The position numbers were made by a program, and so were the translations under genes. The notes beneath the pieces are model-generated. The model ran no database searches. It was not told the origin of the DNA and saw only the letters and a program-made list of their open reading frames with translations. A stretch of DNA of 64,000 bases, taken from contig CM022671.1 of the NCBI GenBank assembly GCA_012295275.1, forward strand, positions 20,462,822 through 20,526,821, in the 5' to 3' direction. The DNA is from Chrysomallon squamiferum. Taxonomy: Eukaryota; Mollusca; Gastropoda; Neomphalida; Peltospiridae. Positions 45,603-59,386 of this stretch are shown in pieces; the stretch's first letter is position 1, and each line of letters opens with the position of its first letter.

Positions 45603-48376
45603 ACTGGAGTTGTAACTTTTTTTTTTTTTTTTTTTTTTTAAAGTTACTGAAAATAAAATAAAATAATAGATCCAGTATTATTCATTGTTTTATATTGTCT
45701 ATATCTTATACATACATATATTTATATATATAATAGAAATTACATTTATTTTTTGTGGCTTTTTTTTTTTTTGTGTGTGGAGTCCAGTGTTGAATTTAGA
45801 TTGAATATAACAAGAAAAAAGTGTCTAACAAAATCAAATGAAGAAAGTTTTTAGTGAGACTTAGATATGTGGAGTTTTTTCTCCAGAATACTGAATGCTA
45901 TTTATTATTTTTTATTTCTCTTTTGTACTCAGCACTTTACTCATATTTATGAAATAAAATTTTGAAAACATGATTATGTTTTTTTTTGTTATTGTTTTTG
46001 GATTGTTTTTTATACAATCATCTGATATGTGGTAGCATGACCAATATTTTCAACAATGAAGAAGTATTGGTTATAGTTCATTAATAATTCTTGTAACTCA
46101 AACACTGGGCAACAGTACTGTTAGAATTTTTTATTATACCCCTGATCCAGTGAAGAATACATTTTTGTGTAATTGAAATTTTGAATATTGAAGTGTTTTT
46201 ATAGCTGGAAAAAAGGGAACAAACTATCTGGCCAACTTTTAAGCAATAAAGTAAATAAATTTAAAAAAGAAATTCAAAAAAAAAAAAAAACATTTCAAAA
46301 TGACATTCATCTAAATAACCTATTAACCAAACAATACTGTTATATATATTTTTTAATTTGCTGATCAGATGTTCATTATTTAAACATATCGGAATATTTG
46401 ATTCAATTTGACAATTGATATTTACAGGGTTCTATATTTGTTACATGTTTCTTGTAATAAGATACTATTTTCAAGTTAACTTTTATGTATTTTATGTAAT
46501 GTAGGTATATGTATGTAGATCAACAGATGTGTGTGTCTATCACACACACAAACACACAGGTATTGAAAACTCGTTTTATTGTGTGAATTTATTATAATTT
46601 ATTATAACTGCTTAAAAGGTCATCAGAAATGCAACTTAGTAGAAAAACAACAACAAAAAACGTTTAACATTCAGTATTAAGTGGATTAATAAGGATCAAA
46701 TACACTGTTTTAGATGTGTATTAATCAGTATCTTATACAATTTTGTTTTTCACTTTTTATTGTTTATTTTATATTTTAAATATATATTTAAACCAAAACT
46801 GAGTTCAGAAATGGGAAATTTCCGAATCCGGCTCACATCCGGGCCCAAGCTTGCCGGATAAATGGTCTGGTACCAGTATAACACACACACACACACACAC
46901 GTCAAAACATAAACATATATACAAACACATACGTTTATATTATCACCCCTTCATAACAAGTCGAGACAAAATCGCCTAGACGGTATACTAATGATAAAGT
47001 TCTTTCGACACTAGAAGAAACCAAAATCAAATTACGTATGTATACACTATAATACAGTATAATATATTTAATATCATCAAAGGTAGCCTACACTTTAACA
47101 TTTAAGATAAATGTATTTTATCGCAGTGCATGGTAACTGAGATGCCGCACGTTTAGCTAGACTGTTTGCAAAGCAGGCGTGTAATTTTTTTTTTTCTTTT
47201 ATCTCTCTCTCACGTGAATTGTGAATTGCAATGTGATCTCATTAACATCAACCCAATCAGCGATCAGTACTAGTCACTAAATGGTAATGTTGTAATATCT
47301 GTGCCCGACCACGTGTTTACTAGTTCGTACCATTCAACATTTTGCCAGTTGTTAAAGGGGGGTTAAATGCTTCACCCAAACAAAACTTTTAAATGGCGCG
47401 AAGAAGCAGATACAGAGTGCGTTTCGATTACTCTGAGTAGTTCGTATCGCTGACTGCCTAATGTTAATAAATTATTCACTAATATCCGCAACTCATGGGA
47501 AGAAAAGAAAGGAAAAACAACAACCACAAACAAACAAACAAAAATTCACTCTGTTAATATCAGCACCCTAGCTGATAATGTTTTGTCAGTTGTTTTTCAC
47601 TTTTTTCACCAATCATGAAATCTTCGTATTACATTTATTAACTTTTTTTACTTGAGTAAATTTTCAAACAGATGATTTAGTGTTCATTACTAGCCGGTAC
47701 CCTTTCGAATTTTTGACAGTGTAGTATATTATAATTTTATCCGAGACTCATGCGACTTTTCTTATACCATGATGTTAATTCATTTAAGGTTGATGTTGCT
47801 TAACTTGTATTTAATCGAAACTGATCTAAGTTTAATTACATAAAATATTTTATTTAATAAACAATCGACAAACGGGGGTGGGGGAAATGTTGTATTCTCA
47901 AAATTAATTTAAAAAATAAATAAATAAATAAATAAATAAATAAATAGAAAAGAAGAAGACCTAAAACATTATATTTGAACATTTAGGTCTTGGTCATATA
48001 CAAGCTGACTGGCGTGTGTTCCTTTTTCTCTGTGGGCACTTGACAGATTTAATTATTTGTGTTACAAGGAGAAGTGACGTCATTTTGATATTTGTTTTTT
48101 TTATATACATACTGAAGTTAACTGATAATAAATATTTGATTGTTTCCGATAATCATTTAAGTATCAGTATTTGCAATAAAATGTGTATTAATCGTTCTAA
48201 CCTATTCCGTTTTAAGCTGTCCAGTAGTACACTGCAACAGAGAACCCTATAGAGCCAATGGATTTATCGTTACCATAGTGCGCATAGTGGTTTCGGCAGC
48301 GTCACGTGATTAGTTTCCCGTCATCGTATGTGATATAACAAAAGTATTATCTGAAATCGTTTTAAACAAAAAGAAA
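45603..48376. other. YOD1 3' UTR and intergenic region
   Basis: The first part is YOD1 3' UTR with two AATAAA signals. The rest is AT-rich, with (CA)n at 46880-46901. From about 47150 the CG content rises. TCACGTGA at 47210-47217, CACGTG at 47310-47315 and TCACGTGA at 48302-48309 lie upstream of the small gene at 48377, probably its promoter region. Confidence 0.5.
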
Positions 48377-48465
48377 ATGAATGAAAAGTTAGACTTTGCC
48401 GATGCTGTTTTGTTGCTGACAAAAGCAGCAAAATCATTCATAAGATGTAAAAATCATAACTTGTT
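48377..48465 (+). CDS. Unknown small gene, exon 1
   Basis: ATG at 48377; 29 codons plus two bases to a GTAAGT donor. Encodes KAAKSFIRCKNHNL at its end. A TCACGTGA site and TTTCCCG lie 55-75 bases upstream. Confidence 0.55.
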
Positions 48466-51300
48466 GTAAGTAGTCACTGCAGATTTCTAAAACACGATCG
48501 TAATTATGGTAGCTATTTCTAAATTATATATTTTTTGACGGTTTCAAAAAAAAACAAAAAAAAAAAAAAAAAAAAAAAAACCAACAACAACAACAACAAC
48601 AACAATAATAATAATAATAAATTAAATTAAATTTAAACGGCATTGCAACGTGTGTGTCATAGAAAATTAATATTTTACAAATGAATTCAGATTATTTTAA
48701 TTATTAAAATATTTCTGCTTGTCTATATATGTATATTTTGCTATACTGACAAAACATTTTCCATTGCACCATTAGATAACAGTAAAAATTTAAAAATGGA
48801 AAAAAAAAAAAAAGAATGATGTAGCAAAATAGTTTCATGTATTACTTTAGAGTATGCAAGCTGTCAAATAATAATAATAATAATAAATTAAATTAAATTT
48901 AAACGGCATTGCAACGTGTGTGTCATAGAAAATTAATATTTTACAAATGAATTCAGATTATTTTAATTATTAAAATATTTCTGCTTGTAATATATATGTA
49001 TATTTTGCTATACTGACAAAACATTTTCCATTGCACATTAGATAAAGTAAAAATTTAAAAATTAGCAAAATAGTTTCATGTATTACTTTATAGTAAAGCT
49101 GTCAAATATTTAATTAAAGCAATTTTCAAGTGAAATTGTAATGCTATTCACGATAAGCAGTTCTAAAAATCATTGTTTAACAAGAAACATACATTAATAT
49201 GTATAATTAATTATAATGGTAATATCAAGGTGGGTTTAATAAATGGTGCAAACAGCCACTGTTACTAATGTCCATCTGATTAAATTAGACACAGAGAAGG
49301 AGAAATACATATCGCAATTTATTTTTCATGGCTATATTTTAACAAAATGTATCATTTATAAATGAGTCCTTATCACTTCTAGCCAGTTAAACTGGTCATG
49401 AAGTATTCTTTTTGTTTGTTTGTTTTGCTTTTGTTTCCTTTATAGCATTCCTATAAACAGTATGTGCAAAAGTTTTCAAATTCCTTTTAATCAAAATCAG
49501 ATTATATTTAATTAAATCAAATTTAAAACTTTCAAAATTGGATAATCTTTTACTCCCTATTCTTGTGATCCTCAGCCATTTACCTCTCTGATCAGTTAGC
49601 TCATCTGGTCCACACAGAATTCAGTATTTTAATTTTTTCACTGCATAATTAAATTTCATAGTCATTTCCATAATGAGTTTAATTATCAATAAAAAAAAAA
49701 AATTACAATTCATATTTTCTGCTTCTGAGCTGATGTGATGTTTGGGAGTCCCTGGGGCTGTGTCTGCTTTGTGCAGCATAACAAAAACTTTTCTTAAGGC
49801 ACTGAGGTAAATCTTTTTTAATCAGTTAACAATAGTACATTTGTGAGTACATATACCTGGTTGTAGCAAGGAAAGGGTTGACAGATGCACTTTAGAAGTA
49901 TAAAACTATTTTACAAGGGGACAAAAACAAACCAGCGGGGTAAATGATCCAAGAGGCAGACTGGATCCTAATGAGTGTTGGTGCCAAAATATTGTAAGAC
50001 ATGATTATTGCCAAAATAAGTACAAAATGAAAAAAAAGTACATGTTCTTGATCAATAATTAACAAATAAGAAAAAAATTAAAAATTATTTATTTTTGACT
50101 TCTAACAGCAGCATTATTTAATTTAACAGAGTGACTTTGAGTTATTATACATACATACATCAATTTTTTTCTTCCATTCATCCATCTAACCATCCATCAT
50201 TTATTCATACATTTTTTTTTATATATAACATAATATATTTGCTAATTACATATTTGCTAACGTAAAGCAAGAAGTAATTGTTACATTTTATTACCATAAA
50301 GTTTGCTGTTGTCATGAATGGAACAGACATTATTATGGATGTGTAGTAATAAAAAATTAGGTTTTTTGTTTTAAATAATAGCTATTAATTTTTCTTTGTT
50401 AGCCAATGTGAGGTATGTCATCCATATAATGTTACAAAGAAGACAGAAGAACAATATTCTGAACAAGTAATATCAATATTATCAGATGTTGATAAACGCC
50501 GGACAAACTTTCAAAGTAAATATGCTGAAAATACAAATGAAAGAAAGAGGCGAAAATCATATGTAAGTTATATAAAAAAAACTTTTATATTAAAGATTTT
50601 TATGTAAGCTTCTTTTTGTTCTAATATGTGCTGAAAATTATGTATCTAAAGCACTGATCTATTTTTTCAAATTTCTCTGATCTTTCTGACAAACAATGGA
50701 GGTAATGGCCTTATGTAAATGCTCTGTTCAGATACATGATATACTTTCTTGATACTGATGGTTCAGAACCCCCTTTAAAGCACACAAAACAAGCATTTGG
50801 CTTTTGAAATCATTTAATTTAATTATTATTTTATTTAATAATTTGCTTTTATTGACAGAGTCTGTACTAAAAATCTTGTGCCATCTATAATAATGTATTT
50901 CATGCAGTCATCTAACAGATACAAAATGAATATACATTATTATTATTATTATTTAATTATTATGTATCCAAGATAAAGAAAAATACATATATTATTCTTG
51001 TTGAGTAAATTCAACAGTTACTGTAAAGACTGAGTCAGAGTTATTTCATGCTTGGCCATTATATTTATTTAATAATTCCTTTCTGAAACAAAACTTTCAT
51101 TAAATTATGTAAACAGCTAGGGCTACATTTAAATTATATTAAATATGTTATTTTATCTTGGTGATATATCTGCTTGTAATCCTAATACTAATACTGAATT
51201 GTAATTTAAATCATTTCTGTAGGTTGCTGGTCATTTATGTTTTATCTTGTTCTAATTGTTGCCTTCAATCAGTTTATCAAAGGCATGGTGCACTTTAATT

Positions 51301-51355
<55 letters not shown>

Positions 51356-52505
51356 GTACAGGCAAAAAATAGCTAAAAGTATGATGACAAGAGGTTTGCT
51401 CTTTTATAGCATTATAAATACATGTTTGATCCCTAATATATATTAATCTTTTTAAAAAATCCTTAGAATGTTGAGATAGCATTAAAAGAATATTAATTTA
51501 CTTTTCCTTTGGAAAAAAAAAAAAAAAAAAGATTTTTAATTTGGGGTAGTTTTATTTATTTATTTATTATTATTTTTTAATGTGTTTAAAAGCTGTTTAT
51601 CAGTGAATTTTAACAAACTATTTAATGTGAATACCTTATGTCATTCAGTAACCACATGGTTACCTAAGTGTTCGCTATTTTGAAACCATTCAGGTTATTT
51701 GGTTCCATTATAACTGAATAATGTTCACAAGTGGCAAATAACTTTATTAACTGAGTCTGTTTTTGTATGTGTTACTGATGGTTGTGTCCCTTTAGCTATG
51801 TTTGCTGAATGTTTTTACTTATGTTGGTTAATTAATTAATTTATTTATTTTATTTATTTATTTTATATATATATTTGAAGAGTATTTGAATATTTTGAAA
51901 TTTATATTTTTTTCAGGTAGGAAATTACATTATATGTAGATCCATAAGTATTTTACATTAATTAATTAATTATTTATTTTTTTTTTTTTTTTTAAATAAT
52001 TTTTTGAAGGGTTATGGTGAGGATTAAATTGTTTTAGCTTATTAAAACCATTTTTTTAATTTAATTTTATATTTTTATAAAATTACAGAAATGACATGAA
52101 CATTGACTTTATCATTAGTGATTTGTCATAACTATTGAAATTTTTTAATTTATATTTTTTTAATTATTTTTTGCCACTTACATTTGACTATTTCTGTTGT
52201 TAAGAAATACTGCATTGCAAACAGATGGATAATTGGCTTATAAATGAATGTAGATATAATTTTATTTTTTCTGTTAATTTACTAATGCATGTAACAATAT
52301 ATCCACACAGAGACAGATACACAGCACACACTCACATAATCATATACAGACTCACAAATACAATCTCCATTTCTCAAAAAATAAAAAGTTTAAAGACAAA
52401 AACTCACACCCACACACACACACATATACACTCACATATAATATACACATACAGATACAAGCAGCTTTACACACACATACACACACACGAACATACATGT
52501 ATATC

Positions 52506-52536
<31 letters not shown>

Positions 52537-53214
52537 ATACAAACATACATCCAGGCCTCTATTAGCACTTGAACAAATATAAGACACCTTCATTAATGTT
52601 GTAATCTGACTGCCCTTGCTGAACAAGAAATGAACGTAATTGCAACTCCAGTGTTGCTGGGATGTATGAAGGCAGTTATGTAAAAAAAAATTCCTATGTT
52701 GAGCTCATAAATTGATTTTTCTTTAGTTGTCAGGTAATTGCAGTGTTTCACTAGCACCCAGCTATGGAAATGTTCAAGTGTGAGCAACTCACAGACGATA
52801 ACTGTAACACGCAATCTTAAAATGTCTCACATCCGTTCATGCAATGGATACAGACAATTAATGGAATTAAGATCTAAAAGCTATAAATATTAAATGAAAT
52901 GCTACTTGATCTGTCGAAGTAATTCTTTAGCTGATATTAATGTGTGGGTTTTTTTTTTTTTTTTTTCTCCTCTTACTTTTTAATTTTGTAAAACTTCAAT
53001 ATTATTTTATACCGGATGAAAAGATTTTAATTATATATTTGTTTCTGAAAAAAAAGAAGAAAAAATCAAATCTATTACATATAATCATATTGTGTGATTT
53101 TCTCTTTTGTTTTCTTCTTTGGCACAGGAGACCCAGCTTATTTTTCAAGAACTCTGGTACTATTTAACAATGACAAATGTTTTTTTTCTACAGATTAAAA
53201 AAATATTGTATTAA
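48377..53214 (+). CDS. Small spliced gene of unknown function
   Basis: Three exons (48377-48465, 50403-50562, 53128-53214) join in phase to 111 residues. It starts MNEKLDFADAVLLLTKAAKS. The middle is Cys/His-bearing (FQCEVCHPYNV) and then Lys/Arg-rich (KRR, ERKRRKSY). The end is ETQLIFQELWYYLTMTN followed by a short hydrophobic tail. Exons 1 and 2 have good splice sites and coding-like composition. Exon 3 is less sure: its acceptor has an excellent pyrimidine tract, but other downstream exons are possible and the true C-terminus may differ. I do not recognise the family. The CxxC plus His suggests possible metal binding, and the basic stretch could be a nuclear signal (inference). Confidence 0.5.
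48605..49107. repeat. Tandem duplication, period 266 bp
   Basis: 48605-48870 and 48871-49107 are near-identical copies inside the first intron of the small gene. Landmark AAACGGCATTGCAACG occurs at 48635 and 48901. Differences are a few small deletions, so the duplication is recent. Confidence 0.9.
50403..50562 (+). CDS. Unknown small gene, exon 2
   Basis: 160 bases, phase 2 to phase 0, between a TTCTTTGTTAG acceptor and a GTAAGT donor. Fully open in the needed frame: CEVCHPYNVTKKTEEQYSEQ, then VISILSDVDKRRTNFQSKYA. Confidence 0.6.
51303..51351. repeat. (CA)n microsatellite
   Basis: About 24 units. Gives mirrored Thr/His and Val/Cys open frames that are not genes. Confidence 0.97.
52305..52555. 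repeat. CA-rich cryptically simple region
   Basis: Broken CACA/CATA runs over about 250 bp; all open frames here are artefacts. Confidence 0.85.
53128..53214 (+). CDS. Unknown small gene, possible last exon
   Basis: Starts after TTTCTTCTTTGGCACAG, phase 0, and reads 28 codons to TAA at 53212-53214. The second half is hydrophobic and low in information, so the exon could end earlier or be spurious. Confidence 0.35.
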   Translation, partial: ETQLIFQELWYYLTMTNVFFLQIKKILY

Positions 53215-53398
53215 TGTTAATTTTTAAACAAAATGAAAACAGATTTATAATGTATAATGCAGTTTTGTTTATTTGGTTTTAAATAAAATACCACCAGGTG
53301 GAAATTGATCATGTTTACAGAAGGTTCCTTCATGCTAACAAAACTATTTTCTTCATGAAATGTGTTTTATTTAAGGAATTCCTTTTTGAGTAAGGTGG

Positions 53399-53399
<1 letters not shown>

Positions 53400-53432
<33 letters not shown>
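53400..53432. repeat. Poly-T tract
   Basis: About 32 T. Confidence 0.95.
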
Positions 53433-54858
53433 CACAAAAGTATATGATATGCTTGATTAGATAAATAATACAGATTTATAGCTTAGGCATTAGCTTACTG
53501 AAACACAAAGCTTCTGAGCCCACTGAAAATATAGCAGCACTTTGGCAGCAACATTATTTACATGATTTTGTATTATTCTGGTGTGTATTTAAATATTAAT
53601 TCTCTGAATGTTCATTAAATCTTTTTTGCACACCCCATCTAGTCATTTCACAGCATAAATTATTTGAAATTAAATGTATTACAAATCATTATGAACTGTA
53701 TAACTATCTAATAATAATAAATGAACATAAAATAAATAAAAATTCTTTTTTGACTGATGCATAGCATTGCATTCTTGTTCACAACAGGAAATAATAATTG
53801 ATGGTTTTCATTTATCATAGCATAGACTGACTTCCCATCATAAGGTGTTAACCAGCTTTTCACCTATGCTTGCACTGGTTTAACCTGAGCTCAGGCATTG
53901 ACCAGCTAAATGATCCTGGAGACCCAACCTTACCTGGTAATTGTATGGAGTAGGTATACACATATTGAGTCTACACAGGCATTGATTTTCATTGTTGATC
54001 AAATTGCAGATTACAGTCAGAGCAATTGAGACCCTGATAATGGCGAGGCTCAATGTTTGCTTGGCTAGCAGATATTTCTGGCAGTCTGGTGCTGTGCGAA
54101 ACTGGTCTGTCGACAAGCTTTCAATGACATCAATATCATCATTGAAAAGACACACAATTGCTAAATTATTTTACCTGAATGGTGTTGGAAAACTGACAAG
54201 CATAAATTGTTGCTTTGTTACCATGACAATCTGTCAATAAATTGAGCATGATTAAAAAGGTTCTGAAGACCATAGAAATTTGCATGGTTTAGATGGGCTA
54301 TAGAAATTCTCGTATTAAATGATACGCACAAACCTCGTCATGTATTGACTTATTGGATTTGCACAGTGCTAAGCAGTTTGTTATAGTGTTCTTTAATTAA
54401 CTTCTCATGTGCTTGTGAACTGCTCTAATGGCCATGGTTAAGATTTTGGTTTACATTTTGATATGAACTTATATTTTCTAACAGAAAAATTGTAATTTTT
54501 GGTAAAAAAAAATCAATTTGGTTTCTTTGGAACTATTAAATAACTTCTTTTGAATAATCTAAACACAGTAATTTAAAAAAATAAAAATAAAGTAGCACTG
54601 TTTGTTCAAGAATATGTGAACACAAATTCTGTTTCAGGTATAAAATATAAAACAAATAAAATAAAAATAAAAATTAAGATTTTACTTTAAGTGAGGGATC
54701 AAATGATGATAAGATATGGTTAATTAATGTGTGATTATTGGCTGGATGGAATCTGTTGACACTTTAATCTCAAATGTAAGTGTAAAGTGATGGATGGGTA
54801 GGAGATATATTTATATACACTTTATTAAATCTTGTATTTCTTGACCATTACAACCTAT

Positions 54859-54907
54859 AAAAAAAAAAAAAAAAAAAAAAAATTATTGGAAAAAAAAAAA
54901 AAAAAAA
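54859..54907. repeat. Poly-A tracts
   Basis: Two A runs split by TTATTGG. Confidence 0.93.
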
Positions 54908-57109
54908 TTATTATTAAAGGAACTAACGTGTCATAATTAAAAGCACCTACTCATTGTTGGAACTGAAATATTGAGAAATAACAGCCATTACATATTTTTC
55001 AAATAGCTGTCCTGGTATTTAAATATATATTTTTATACTAATGAAAAAATTTAACCCATTGTGTATAATATGCTCCTGTCTCCCCCAAAAAAAAAAACAC
55101 AACCTCCCCCCAAAACAACACATCCCCACCCCAAAGGTAAGAAAATAGAATTTTAAAAATTAATTTTTGCTTGTATACATTCATGTACATGTACATTTGC
55201 GTACTTATTCATTTATACATTCACACCCTCACATAAATACACCTGTAGGCACGCATATACACACATGCACAGATGTAAACAGCATATTGAAAAAAAAAAA
55301 ATCACTATTTATAATATTTTATAACCTAGTTACATGCTTTCATTCAGCTTTCAAAAGCTCTACACATATTTCAATAAGCTATTAATGATTAATACACTGT
55401 GACAGCTACAATGTACGCTGACAGAAAAATAAGCCTGTTTTGCATGATTGAAAATGTTTTCTTCTGTTGACATGAAAAACTGTATTGTTATTTCTTTGCC
55501 TGTCACTGGCATGAGACTGTGGTTTGTGAACTATGGCCGTTCTCAGTCAGTGGTCACTCAATACTGGTGAATAGTGAATACAACACCCAGTGACTGGAGC
55601 TGAACTGTGCAGATAATTAAAGGCCGGCAGTGACCTAACGGATTCAGCTTGGCAGCCAGGTTTCTCTCTGCATAGCCACGAGGTTTTGTCATCTCTATCA
55701 TGGGAGATAATACCTTGTGGACTGCATGCTTGTTCTGATTGGCATTTATGTACTTACCGCTCAAGTCAACAATAGCATTAATGTTTAGCTGGTCACAGTT
55801 TTCTAATCGGCTGTTGCGGGCACAATCGTTTCAACACATAAGCCGAAGAAGGTAAGTCGTGCTTTTAGTTTTTCTGGTCAGTGTTTGTATTGTAATGTCT
55901 TCAGATCTCTTATTTGTTAGTTTTTCATTCTTCCACATACCTACACACAACCGATGCATGTTTAATTTGAAAAAAAATGTGATTAATTTCTAACGGGATA
56001 TTTTTGAAAAGCAGTTTATACATTATATACTGTGTTTCAGTCTATATGAGAGGTTTTGCAGGTGATGTGGTTAATTGGTTTTTAAGTCTATATTTGTGAC
56101 AGCAGTGTGTTTTGTTGGAGATATTTTTGTTTCGTGTTAAATGTCCTTGTTTTTCTCTCTTCATTGTTATATTGTTGCTGTTGGTGATTTGTCAGTCCTG
56201 GTTAGTTTACTTCTCTATCCAGCTGTCTGTCTATGTTAATTTTCTAGTCCTTCTGTGTCTTATTCTTCTGTTTTTTCTGTTCATCCATGAAACATCTCTT
56301 TCTGTGCACCCTTCCATGCATGTGTCCATTCATCCCTTTATTAAATATGTCTAGACTATCCATCCACTTTCTGGCAATCGATCAAATTCTAATTATTCAT
56401 CTGTAATTCCAAATGTCTGTGCACTTATCCTGCATGTTTCTGTCACTACAGATCATTTTTGCAATACTGTAAATTCTTGTAAATTCTTTACAGATCAGTT
56501 TGATGTCTAGTTATTATATATATTTTTTTTTTTTACTAGTCTGTTAGTCCTTATGTTTTGAGTGTTTATTTTATAAGGGTAGTGGATTTATTATCATTTA
56601 ATGTAAAAAAAGAATATTTTATAGACACCTTAGGGTGGACCTGAAATTTTAAATAGGGGACCAGTATTATAAGGGATGTGATTGTCCAAAGTTTAAGTGA
56701 GTATCAATGAAAAATACTGAAAAAAATAACAAAAAAAATCAACTCAAGAAACATCTGTCATGATGTAGTAGGCGGGACCTGGATGAACCACCCATTGATT
56801 TGCATATGCATGATGTAAGTTGAATGACACAGCACTTTAGCTACTTGTGCTAGTGTGATACATTTTGTATTACCTGTTAAATATGTTCCAAGTAATACTT
56901 ACAGATATTTATTGATAGGTAGAACAAGTGTTTTTAGTTTTATTTTGCCTTGAGATATTTTATTGATCATTTCTAGCTCACTTAGCAACAAGCAAAGCAT
57001 ATAATAACTGCTCCAAAGTCAGATTAATTATGTAAATTATGGTTTATAGCTTCTTTTTAGTGATTTTTGTCAAAACAAAACAATTATTTTTAAATACCAG
57101 TTTTATACA

Positions 57110-57151
57110 TGCACACACACACACACTCACACACACACACACACACACACA
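57110..57151. repeat. (CA)n microsatellite
   Basis: About 20 units with one interruption. Confidence 0.93.
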
Positions 57152-57367
57152 AAAAGACATGACTCCTTACTGAATTAAGAAATTCTAAATGACTGGCAAA
57201 TAACAGTTTTGTTAGATGAATCAATGTATATGTAAACATTTCTCACCTGGATGGATAATTCTGCTAGTTATGTAGTGGTAGTAGTTGTAGTAGTAGTAAT
57301 GATGATAACTGATGATGGTGATGACACTGACGAAAGTGATGATAATAATAATGATAGTAACTTTTGT

Positions 57368-57590
57368 ATCCACCATATTATTATTAACGTTTATACAGAT
57401 TTACCATAGTATTATTAATTTTCTTACCCACCATAATAAAATTAACTTTCACACCATCTCATTATCTTTTGTATTCATCATATTATTATTAACTTTTATA
57501 TCCACCATATTATTAGTAATTTTAATATCATATTATTATTAACTTTCATACCCATCATATTAACTTTTACATCCAACATATTATTATTAC
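57368..57590. repeat. Minisatellite, ~33-bp unit
   Basis: About seven copies of a unit resembling CCACCATATTATTATTAAC plus TTTTATAT. Read as protein it gives a spurious hydrophobic open frame. Confidence 0.75.
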
Positions 57591-57684
57591 TGTTGTTGTC
57601 GTTGCTGTTGTTGTTGTTGTTACTGAAATTATATACATATTTTTTTTGAGTGACACTGAATAGTGTTTAGACTATTTCTGACAG

Positions 57685-57745
57685 GCCTCTACTTGATCAA
57701 GATCCAGCAATACCAGCTCCAGGGCTGGATTGATTTTCTGCAAAT
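57685..57745 (+). other. Exon-like segment, possibly untranslated
   Basis: Acceptor TTTCTGACAG before 57685 and donor GTAAGT after 57745. One frame is open (IKIQQYQLQGWIDFLQ), but joining to the donor at 55851 brings an upstream stop and no ATG, so a 5' UTR or long non-coding RNA exon is likelier than coding. Confidence 0.3.
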
Positions 57746-59355
57746 GTAAGTCCCTTGCGTTTGTGCTTTATTTCTTGTTCTATGGCCCATCAATAGTTAA
57801 CCTGTCCGATGTGTAGGATAGGTCCAAACCTGTGTTGGCAATAAGCTCTGTGCTCGTTGGAGATCTTGACCGGCCAGGATTGTGTGGTATGTTATCATGC
57901 ATGTCGTGTTGTCTTTATTTTTTTAGTTTTAAAGAAAAGTACAAACCAAAAAAAAAAAAATTATTTTTAGAGGCACAGTATTGAATATTTTAATAGGTAT
58001 GTGTTAATTTCTTTTTTTTATTTAGTTGTAGTTTAAGTGTAATGGTCTAGGTTTACATGCTATTTGTTTTACAAAGTCTGTTTTTTTTTTCTGGTATATA
58101 AATGTAGTTGATGTTTTTTGATGAATGTCACAGTGGGTAGACACAGAGTGTATAATGTTACTGTTACAGGGATCAGAATGTAATTGAACCAGTAGTTGTG
58201 GATCAGGGAATTAGAGATAGATTTAGTTTACTCTTTGCCTGATATATAGCATGCAGGTTAATATCATGTAATTGGTGTTGTAAAAAATACACAGAATGTA
58301 TAGATTTTTGTTTATTAATTAATGTCATTTTCTTTATTATCAATCACAAGCATGTGCACACACACAGATACACACACATATGCACACACACACTCTTAGA
58401 GATAAACATACCACACAGAAACTGATATATACACTTAGTTGGAAATATATTACATTTAGAAACACCCACACACATTCACTTTACAGCCACACATATACAT
58501 TCACATGCATATAATACCATATTTACATTAATAGAAACAGATATACACACATACACTATATATATATATATATATATATGACACATTCTTCTGTGTACCT
58601 AATTATTACAGTTAAAAAAAATTACATAAAGAAACTGGAATATGTTACCTTATTATAAAAAGAGGTTGATGAAACAAATTAACATGTAGTGGTACCTAAT
58701 TAAAGTCTAAATTAGTTTTACAAAACTAATAAAAAGGCATTCAAATTTAAAATTTTATTTGAAGTAAACATTTTCAAAAATCTCATTTTGTAATAGTTTA
58801 CAATAAATAAATATATAAACAACAACAAACAAACAAATAAATAACTAAATGATTAAATATTAATGTGGTTTTTTTTTTTTTTTTTCTAAATATAGTATGA
58901 CATGTTTGTATAAAACAGTATCATGTTTGGTTCTAGTTGATACCGAATTTAGATAAACACTAAAAGCCATTATGATTTGAGAACAACATTTATAATACAT
59001 TGTTAATGTGAACTTAGATAACTCAAGAAGTCTTCCTTGCAGTATTTTAAAGTGGGGTCAAATGATTAAATTGTATTTTGATGTTTTTACAAAGTGTTCT
59101 GATTATTGTTTGTGTATATGTTGTTAGCATAGTTGATTAGAAATTTTAGATTCTCTAAGGTAATATTTATATGCATAAACACATAATTGCATACATACAT
59201 GCACACACCCAAACACCCACAGTCTATTTTCAAGAAGGCCTTTTGGTTGAATAGGAATTGTCAAATGTCAGGAAAAGAATTTTGGGTAATAGTCTATATA
59301 TAGACATACCCATACATACTTACATACATTCATACTTAGATGTACCACATACATT

Positions 59356-59356
<1 letters not shown>

Positions 59357-59386
<30 letters not shown>

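Larger units (their letters stand above)
50563..53127. other. Intron of the unknown gene
   Basis: AT-rich intron with CA-rich runs. A second possible acceptor (TTTTTTTCAG before 51917) opens a 14-codon frame in phase 0, which may be a competing last exon. Confidence 0.4.
53215..59224. other. Region without a recognised protein gene
   Basis: AT-rich with microsatellites. 53800-54300 and 55500-55860 are less AT-rich, with overlapping open frames on both strands but no known domain. Exon-like segments with good splice sites end at 55851 and span 57685-57745, but carry stops. Confidence 0.5.

Noticed and set aside
51237-52626. Thr/His and Val/Cys repeat frames
   Set aside because: Artefacts of (CA)n on both strands.
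53880-54240. Overlapping open frames on both strands in a GC-richer patch
   Set aside because: No family recognised, no splice logic; left as anonymous sequence.
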